Assembly: GCF_050789285.1 (NCBI RefSeq)
Contig: NZ_JBOUVX010000002.1
Coordinates: 124,001 to 188,000 of the forward strand
Direction: 5' to 3'
From: CAVPWP01 sp050789285
GTDB lineage: Bacteria; Pseudomonadota; Alphaproteobacteria; Rhodobacterales; Rhodobacteraceae
Length of the DNA: 64,000 nt
The notes under the pieces are model-generated. The model saw only the letters and a program-made list of their open reading frames with translations, ran no database searches and was not told where the DNA came from. Positions within the stretch are counted from its first letter, which is position 1, and each line of letters opens with the position of its first letter. The position numbers were made by a program, and so were the translations under genes. This document shows positions 58,559-64,000 of the stretch, one piece after another.

Positions 58559-60651
58559 GCCGGAACGAGACCCAGAAGCGCCGGGCGCGGTTCGCCGCTC
58601 AGTTCCTCGTACGAGAGGACGGGATTTGTGATGCCCTTCGCAGCCAGCACGGTTCTCACGAAACGACGCCGCCTCAGGGTGGTGACGACCGCAGGAAAGG
58701 CGCCCGTCTCGCCAGCGGCAGACAGCCGTTCTGCGACGGACCCCGCGAGGCGGTTGAATTCCTCTGGCGGCAGGGCGACCTCGCTGCGGCCGGCCGGGCC
58801 TTCGACTTCGTAGGTGGCGAAGGTCGCCTCCCACTCGGGCGACAACTGGACAAGCGGCACCGTGCCATCCTCGCGCCGGAGTCCCGCGACGATCTGAAAG
58901 CTCAGGCGCTGGCGCACATGCTCGGCCACGGCTTCGGCGGGAAGACCGGGTGCGCGCACTTCGGCAATCGCCTCAAGGATCATGGGCAGGTTCCGGATCG
59001 AAATGCGTTCTTCCAACAGAAGCCGCAGGACGGCCAGAAGCAGGTCGACCGGCACCTTGTCGGGCACAAGTTCGTCGATAAGCCGGCGATTGGCCTCGGC
59101 GCGCCGCGCGTCCGACAGTGACGTGAGTTCATCCAGGAGGCGGCGCAAGGCCTTGAGCCCCATCAGGCGGGGAAAATTTCGCTTCACGACCTCGAGAAGG
59201 TGCGTCGCGAGAACCTCGACCGGGGTGACGACGGTGGTCCCCGACAAGGCCGCCGCTTCCGAGGCGCCACGGTCGATCCAGCGCGCAGCCGCGCCATAGA
59301 CAGGCTCTTTCACATCCTCGCCGGGGATCTCGCGAAGCGATCCCGGGGCGGCCAGCGCAAGCATCCGCTGCGGCCTGAGGCGATCCCGCGCCTGCTCGAC
59401 GCCCTGGATGCGGATGACGTAGGTGCCCGCGGGCAGACCGGGATCGTCGGTCAACCGCATTTCGGGCAGGATGACCCCGAAACTCGACGCCACGTGGCGG
59501 CGCATGTTGTCGATCCGGGCGTCCAGTCCCGTCGCGGGGTCAAGCACCATCGGAACCATGTCGGGCGCGAACTCGACGTGGATATCGTCCAGATCGAGAA
59601 GATCTCCGATCGACGGGGCGCGGGGCGCCGTCGACTCGATCGGCGGACCGGCCGTTTCCCTGGCGCGGGTTGCCGCGTCGCGCCGGGCCGCGACGACGGC
59701 CCAGGCGCCAAGCCCGACCGCGCCCGCGATGAACGGCAGGAAGGGCAGCCCCGGGACAAAGGCGAACAGGGCCATAAGGCCAGCCACCGCGGCAAGCGCC
59801 GAAGGATGGCGCCCGAGTTGCGAGACGATGGCAAGATCCGTCGATCCCGTCGCGCCCCCGCGCGCAAGCAGAAGTGCCGCGGCGATCGAGATGACCACAG
59901 CCGGGATCTGGGTGACAAGCCCGTCCCCGACGGTCAGGATCGCATAGGTTTCGAACGCGGTGCCCAGTGCCATGCCGTGCATGAGCACTCCGATCGCGAG
60001 GCCCACGACGAGATTGAGAAGCGTGATGAGCAGCCCCGCAATCGCATCGCCCTTCACGAATTTCGATGCGCCGTCGAGCGAGCCGAAGAAGGTCGTCTCG
60101 GCCTGGTCACGCTCGCGGCGGGCCTTGGCCTCGGCGTGATCGATGGCGCCCGCTGCCATGTCGCTGTCGATGGCGAGCTGCTTGCCAGGCATGCCGTCCA
60201 GGGCGAACCGCGCGCCGACCTCGGCCATGCGTGCCGCGCCCTTGGTGATGACGATGAAGTTGACGATCAGCAGGACGCAGAAGACGACAAGGCCAAGGAC
60301 CACGCTGCCGCCCATCACGAACATCGCGAAGCCTTCGATCACGTCGCCGGCGGCCGACGTCCCGGTGTGGCCTTGGCCGATGATGAGCTTTGTGGACGAG
60401 ACGTTAAGCGCAAGCCGCAGGACGAGAGAGGCCAGAAGCACCGTCGGGAAGGCCGAGAAATCAAGCGGTCGCTCGACGAACAGCGTGACCGTGAAGATCA
60501 GGATCGCAAGCGCGAACGAGGCCGCCAGTCCGATGTCGAGCATCCAGGCCGGAACCGGCAGGATCATCATGACGATCACGGCCATCAGGGCCATCGCCAG
60601 AAGGATCGTCGGCTTGAACAGCATGGCCGTCACCGGGGGCCACCAGACCAT
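58555..60651 (-). CDS. flhA: Flagellar export apparatus protein FlhA
   Basis: A 698-residue FlhA with about eight N-terminal membrane segments (MALMAVIVMMILPVPAWMLDIGLA). The FHIPEP-family region carries FSAFPTVLLASLVLRLALNVSSTKLI (in part), and MDGMPGKQLAID is the conserved cytoplasmic loop. The C-terminal cytoplasmic domain ends LRRRRFVRTVLAAKGITNPVLSYEE (in part). It forms the nonameric export ring. The ATG at 60651 gives MVWWPPVTAM; the ATG at 60624 (MLFKPTIL) may be the true start. It heads the flhA-fliR-flhB-fliJ-like operon. Confidence 0.94.
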   Translation of the reverse strand: MVWWPPVTAMLFKPTILLAMALMAVIVMMILPVPAWMLDIGLAASFALAILIFTVTLFVERPLDFSAFPTVLLASLVLRLALNVSSTKLIIGQGHTGTSAAGDVIEGFAMFVMGGSVVLGLVVFCVLLIVNFIVITKGAARMAEVGARFALDGMPGKQLAIDSDMAAGAIDHAEAKARRERDQAETTFFGSLDGASKFVKGDAIAGLLITLLNLVVGLAIGVLMHGMALGTAFETYAILTVGDGLVTQIPAVVISIAAALLLARGGATGSTDLAIVSQLGRHPSALAAVAGLMALFAFVPGLPFLPFIAGAVGLGAWAVVAARRDAATRARETAGPPIESTAPRAPSIGDLLDLDDIHVEFAPDMVPMVLDPATGLDARIDNMRRHVASSFGVILPEMRLTDDPGLPAGTYVIRIQGVEQARDRLRPQRMLALAAPGSLREIPGEDVKEPVYGAAARWIDRGASEAAALSGTTVVTPVEVLATHLLEVVKRNFPRLMGLKALRRLLDELTSLSDARRAEANRRLIDELVPDKVPVDLLLAVLRLLLEERISIRNLPMILEAIAEVRAPGLPAEAVAEHVRQRLSFQIVAGLRREDGTVPLVQLSPEWEATFATYEVEGPAGRSEVALPPEEFNRLAGSVAERLSAAGETGAFPAVVTTLRRRRFVRTVLAAKGITNPVLSYEELSGEPRPALLGLVPA

Positions 60652-60836
60652 GCCTGACCAGAGACCGAGGCGCCGGATCGCGCCAAGGTCATGCCCATTC
60701 CCATGATCCCGAAAGTCGAAGCGTTCTGCATGGTGCCTTTTCGCGCCTCATCCTGGCGTGGCCGTTTCGGCTTAGCGGGCAAGACCTAAGAAAGGGTAAT
60801 CGGGCAAGGGAGGGGCGGCGTCTCGGCAGGCGGCGC

Positions 60837-63272
60837 TTACCGCTGGGCTCGATCGAGAAGCGAGTCGATGCCTTGGCGAAGCCTCTGCGCCTCGAGAAGC
60901 AGGTCCTGTGGGGCGGATCGCACGGGGCCCACTGCCCCGTCACGTTCGCCAAGGGTGTCGGGCAAGGCCGCCCAGTCGCGCGCCCGCAGGGCTTCGGCCT
61001 CGCTCCGCTCGATGTCGCCGATCCGGGCAAAGGCGTCGGCCGCGGCGCGATGATCGCCCAGGGCGGACAGAGCCTCGGCCTCGAGAAGGGCTGCGCCCGG
61101 GGCATCCACACCCGCAACGAACTCAAGTGCTGTCGCCGGGTCCGCGGTCGTCAGGGAATGGCGCGCACGGGCCAACCTGACTTCCGGTGCGGCCTCGTCC
61201 GGCGTCGTCATGTGAAGCTCGGCCAGCGACGTGAAGCCAAGGTCGATAAGTCGCGCCCCGGCCGCCCGCCGCGCGGCCTCGTCAAGGTCGCCGGCCTGAC
61301 CGAGATCGGCCAGCAACAGAGCAACGGCGATGAAGTCGATATCGCGCCCCCGCAGCGACGCTTGCAGAAGCACCGTGGACGATAGCTCCCGGATGTCGGC
61401 GGCGGGACCTTCGGCATCGACGATGGCCCTGCGCAACTCGGTCAGGCCGTCACGAAACCGACCGTTCGCGGCCAATCCCCGGATCTCGGCGGACCTGAGT
61501 TGCCACCCGATCGGCAGGTCGCGAAGCTCGAATGCGAAGGCGGCGGCATCGGCGATGGCGCGGTCTTCGACCGAGCCGCCGCTCGCCAACTCTTGTTCCA
61601 GCAGCGCAAGCGCGGCACGGGCCGCATCCATGGGATCCTCCGTCAACAAGGACTGCAGGGCGTCGCGTCCGCCGGCGGTGTCGTGATCGAGGGCCACCTC
61701 GGCAAGGCTCATGGCAGCGCCATGTTGCCCCGCGACGCGTGTGACCGCGCGAAGGACCGCGCCAGCCGCCTCGATCTCGCCGGCCGACTCGAGGGCCGCG
61801 GCCAGTTGGGGGGCAAGGTGCCGGCGCAGGTGCAGCGGAAGCCCTGCAAAGGTCGTGACGATCGCGCCGGTGGCCAGGATTTCGGGCGGGGTTTCGGGCG
61901 GGGTTTCGGGCGGGGTGTCAGGGGCGGCAAGAAACGACCACAGCGCCACCTGCGAGGCGCACCCCGCCTGTCCCGCAAGCGCGCCTCCCGGCGCGGGGGG
62001 GCGGCTGTCCATCAAGTCCGCCAGATCCCGCAGAATGGCGGCGTCAGGCACGTCGCCTGAGAAGGCGTCAAGCAGGTCGTGTGCCTCGGCACCAAAGGTC
62101 AGGAAGACGTAGTGACGGGCAAGCGCCCGCACGGCCCGGAGATCAGGCTGGTCGCCGGCATCAAGAATCCGGGCGCGGTATGACCCGATCTCTCGCCCGA
62201 CATGGGCCTCGTCCCCCCAAAGCCCAACCGCGACTGCACTGTCGGGCAGGCAGGCCGGTTCGGCCTGGGGGATCAGGCGATCAAGACCGAGGGCCCCGAA
62301 GTCGCGATCGATGCCGGTGATGATGCGGATATTGCCGGTTCCCGTCCGGTCCCGGGGCGCGCGCGCTTCGTCCAGGGTTTCTTGCGCGGTGTCGTCCGGG
62401 GCTTCGCCAGGTCCTTCGCCCGCGACGGCCGTGGGTCCCGTGACCGAGGTCCCTGGCGTGGGACGTGCCGGGGCCGCGCCCGCCAGCATGTCGACTTCGA
62501 CCAGACCCTGCGCGGAAGCGCGGCCAAGCTGGCGCGCGATCGCCTCAACCGCCAGCGCGTCGCGACCCCGCGTCTCCTGCCGCTGGGCGTCCTGCGCCGC
62601 TGGATGCGGCCCGCCTGAACCGATTTGCCGGTCCGCCGGACCTGGCTGGGGCGTGGCGGTCATCTCGTCGACACCGGTTTCAAGCCCTGACCCGGGGGAC
62701 GCGGTCGTCGCCCCCGCGATATCAGGAAGCACCCCAGGGCCGAGGCGAAGCGCGAGGTCCAGTTCCGAAAGCCAGGCCAACGGCAGCACGGCGCCCGCCA
62801 CGGCGGGTTCAGGGGTGATCTGCGCAAGAGGCGCCGGCACCCCGGCGGGCGGGCCAGACATGGCCGGGTCGGCCGCGATCGGGACCTCAAAGGGCGAATC
62901 GTCAGGAGGCGGACCATCACGGATGTCGATGACGAGGGCGCTCTGGCGATATTCGAAAGCGGTCGCGTGGCAGGCGCAGGCAAGATCGATCTCAAGCGGT
63001 GCGCCCGGTCCCTTCTGCCGCAGCGCACCGACCCGGTCGCGCCCGATCAGGCGAAAGACATCGCCCGTGTCGAGGGTCAGGTCTGCGTCGATGCCAAGCA
63101 CATACCCTTGTCCGTTGCGGCCCATCCGCCAGGCCGGGCGCGCACCTGGAAACTCGATCACCAGGCGGGCATAGCCGGCGTGATCTCCGGACCTGACCGC
63201 AATGGTCTGAGCCGAGGCGGCGCTGACTCCGGAAAGCGCAAGGACGACAAGCAGCGGAAGCGCCCACCTCAT
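60837..63272 (-). CDS. Large secreted or periplasmic protein of unknown function co-translated with motA
   Basis: An 811-residue protein with a signal peptide (LPLLVVLALSGVSAASAQ, cleaved near residue 22). The first 100 residues look like an AMIN-type or beta domain (YARLVIEFPGARPAWRM). The middle (about 120-330) is proline-, glycine- and threonine-rich and disordered, with a short tandem at about residues 452-463 (TPPETPPETPPE). The last 400 residues are Ala/Leu-rich helical hairpins, for example ALESAGEIEAAGAVLRAVTRV, as in TPR-type solenoids. It overlaps motA by four bases (ATGA), so it is translated with the stator gene. I do not recognise a family. Rhizobial MotC, a periplasmic partner of MotB, is a functional analogue by position and architecture only. 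Confidence 0.7.
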   Translation of the reverse strand: MRWALPLLVVLALSGVSAASAQTIAVRSGDHAGYARLVIEFPGARPAWRMGRNGQGYVLGIDADLTLDTGDVFRLIGRDRVGALRQKGPGAPLEIDLACACHATAFEYRQSALVIDIRDGPPPDDSPFEVPIAADPAMSGPPAGVPAPLAQITPEPAVAGAVLPLAWLSELDLALRLGPGVLPDIAGATTASPGSGLETGVDEMTATPQPGPADRQIGSGGPHPAAQDAQRQETRGRDALAVEAIARQLGRASAQGLVEVDMLAGAAPARPTPGTSVTGPTAVAGEGPGEAPDDTAQETLDEARAPRDRTGTGNIRIITGIDRDFGALGLDRLIPQAEPACLPDSAVAVGLWGDEAHVGREIGSYRARILDAGDQPDLRAVRALARHYVFLTFGAEAHDLLDAFSGDVPDAAILRDLADLMDSRPPAPGGALAGQAGCASQVALWSFLAAPDTPPETPPETPPEILATGAIVTTFAGLPLHLRRHLAPQLAAALESAGEIEAAGAVLRAVTRVAGQHGAAMSLAEVALDHDTAGGRDALQSLLTEDPMDAARAALALLEQELASGGSVEDRAIADAAAFAFELRDLPIGWQLRSAEIRGLAANGRFRDGLTELRRAIVDAEGPAADIRELSSTVLLQASLRGRDIDFIAVALLLADLGQAGDLDEAARRAAGARLIDLGFTSLAELHMTTPDEAAPEVRLARARHSLTTADPATALEFVAGVDAPGAALLEAEALSALGDHRAAADAFARIGDIERSEAEALRARDWAALPDTLGERDGAVGPVRSAPQDLLLEAQRLRQGIDSLLDRAQR

Positions 63273-64000
63273 GCCGCCTCCGACTTCACCGTCTTGAGCG
63301 CCTCTTCGAGGTCCGAAAAGCTGGGTCGAACATGGCTCGGGGCGTTCTGCCGGCCGACTTCGATGCAGATACCAACCGCGTGGTTGTGAAGATTGGCGAC
63401 AAGGACCTCGCGGATGAGCTGATAGAAGTGGCCATCCTCTTCGGCGATGGCACGCAGCCGGTTCGCGAAGGGACCCACGATGCCATAGGCAAGAAAGACG
63501 CCAAGAAAGGTCCCGACAAGGGCGCCACCGATCAGTTTGCCAAGGATCTCGGGCGGCTGGTCGATCGATCCCATGGTCTTGATCACGCCAAGAACGGCGG
63601 CGACGATTCCCAGCGCCGGTAGGCCATCGGCCACGACCTGAAGGGCGTGGCTGGAATGAAGCGCATGGTGCTGGTTCGCCTCCATGCGCTTTTCAAGCAC
63701 CTCTTCCACCTGGTGGGGATCGTTGTAATTCATCGAGGCCGACCGAAGCGTGTCGCAGATCAGGGCGATCGCCTCCTTGTCGGCCAGGATTCTTGGGTAT
63801 CTGCCGAAGATCGACGACGCGTCAGGGGATTCGATATGTTCCTCGAGGGCGACCGGATTTTGCCGGGCAAGCCGGATCAGCTCGAACAGAAGGCAAAGCA
63901 GGTCACGGTAGTCCTGCGGCTTCCACATCGGCCCCTTGAAGACCTTGCCCAGGTCCTTGAGCGTATGCTTGATCGCGCCCTTGTCGTTCGCGATGAGGAA
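63269..64000 (-). CDS. motA: Flagellar motor stator protein MotA (5' end beyond window)
   Basis: The frame is open from the right edge to the stop at 63269, giving about 243 residues of MotA. It includes MWKPQDYRDLLCLLFELIRLARQNP, the cytoplasmic loop, then ALQVVADGLPALGIVAAVLGVIKTMGSID and GALVGTFLGVFLAYGIVGPFANRLR (in parts). These are the two C-terminal membrane segments with the conserved Pro residues. The C-terminus ends SDLEEALKTVKSEAA. MotA and MotB form the proton channel that turns the rotor. Its start lies beyond position 64000. The following gene overlaps by four bases. Confidence 0.95.
   Translation of the reverse strand, partial: FLIANDKGAIKHTLKDLGKVFKGPMWKPQDYRDLLCLLFELIRLARQNPVALEEHIESPDASSIFGRYPRILADKEAIALICDTLRSASMNYNDPHQVEEVLEKRMEANQHHALHSSHALQVVADGLPALGIVAAVLGVIKTMGSIDQPPEILGKLIGGALVGTFLGVFLAYGIVGPFANRLRAIAEEDGHFYQLIREVLVANLHNHAVGICIEVGRQNAPSHVRPSFSDLEEALKTVKSEAA

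Noticed and set aside
59200..60657. Plus-strand frame of about 485 codons opposite flhA
   Set aside because: Antisense shadow of flhA with Arg/His/Asp-rich content and no motif.

Overview
This window is a high-GC alphaproteobacterial chromosome segment, most likely from the order Rhodobacterales (Rhodobacteraceae or Roseobacteraceae). The evidence is gene content and order: dnaA, dnaN, recF and gyrB close together; an rpsT / enoyl-CoA hydratase / mutM divergent from ubiE-ubiB block; an alphaproteobacterial flagellar cluster carrying flaF, flbT and a DUF1217 gene; and an exosortase D type polysaccharide locus. No rRNA, tRNA, CRISPR array or insertion sequence was recognised.

Region by region. 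(1) 1-2.4 kb: SOS mutagenesis genes, with the start of dnaE2 (minus) divergent from imuB (plus) around a perfect alphaproteobacterial LexA box. (2) 2.6-7.8 kb: housekeeping and small genes, namely a DUF2794 protein, an NlpC/P60 peptidase, an M17 aminopeptidase, three small unknown genes, and asd with a clear intrinsic terminator. (3) 8.0-27.8 kb: an FrhB-like iron-sulfur oxidoreductase, then a large exopolysaccharide locus. It holds a UDP-sugar epimerase, manC, four glycosyltransferases, a WecB/TagA/CpsF transferase, a Wzy/ligase-like membrane protein, an XrtD-EpsI fusion exosortase, a sulfotransferase and a pyruvyl transferase. At the downstream end of its minus-strand operon lie three genes that look like a virion or gene-transfer-agent head-spike module: an Rcc01079-type spike base and two large fibre proteins. 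(4) 28.1-30.1 kb: a small unknown gene interrupted by an in-frame TGA, a membrane protein whose end runs into a Dabb-family gene, and an unresolved stretch. (5) 30.1-38.8 kb: gyrB, a LysE exporter, an HpcH aldolase, recF, dnaN, dnaA and rpsT. (6) 39.0-43.0 kb: enoyl-CoA hydratase, mutM, ubiE, ubiB. (7) 43.0-64.0 kb: a flagellar supercluster in alternating blocks: hook (flgD, fliK), rod and chaperone (flgJ-like, flgN-like), filament (fliC, flaF, flbT, DUF1217), export ATPase (fliI), rod/ring (flgB to fliL), export gate (fliJ-like, flhB, fliR, flhA), a large periplasmic unknown and motA, which is cut by the window edge.

How the genes work together: the polysaccharide genes would build an acidic (sulfated and/or pyruvylated) surface polymer. 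The adjacent spike genes encode the kind of capsid appendage that, in the Rhodobacter capsulatus gene transfer agent, binds the recipient's capsule. Having the polymer and its putative reader side by side is the most interesting feature of the window. The flagellar block supplies most of the rod, hook cap, filament, export gate and part of the stator; candidate CtrA-like sites and FlbT/FlaF point to the usual alphaproteobacterial control.
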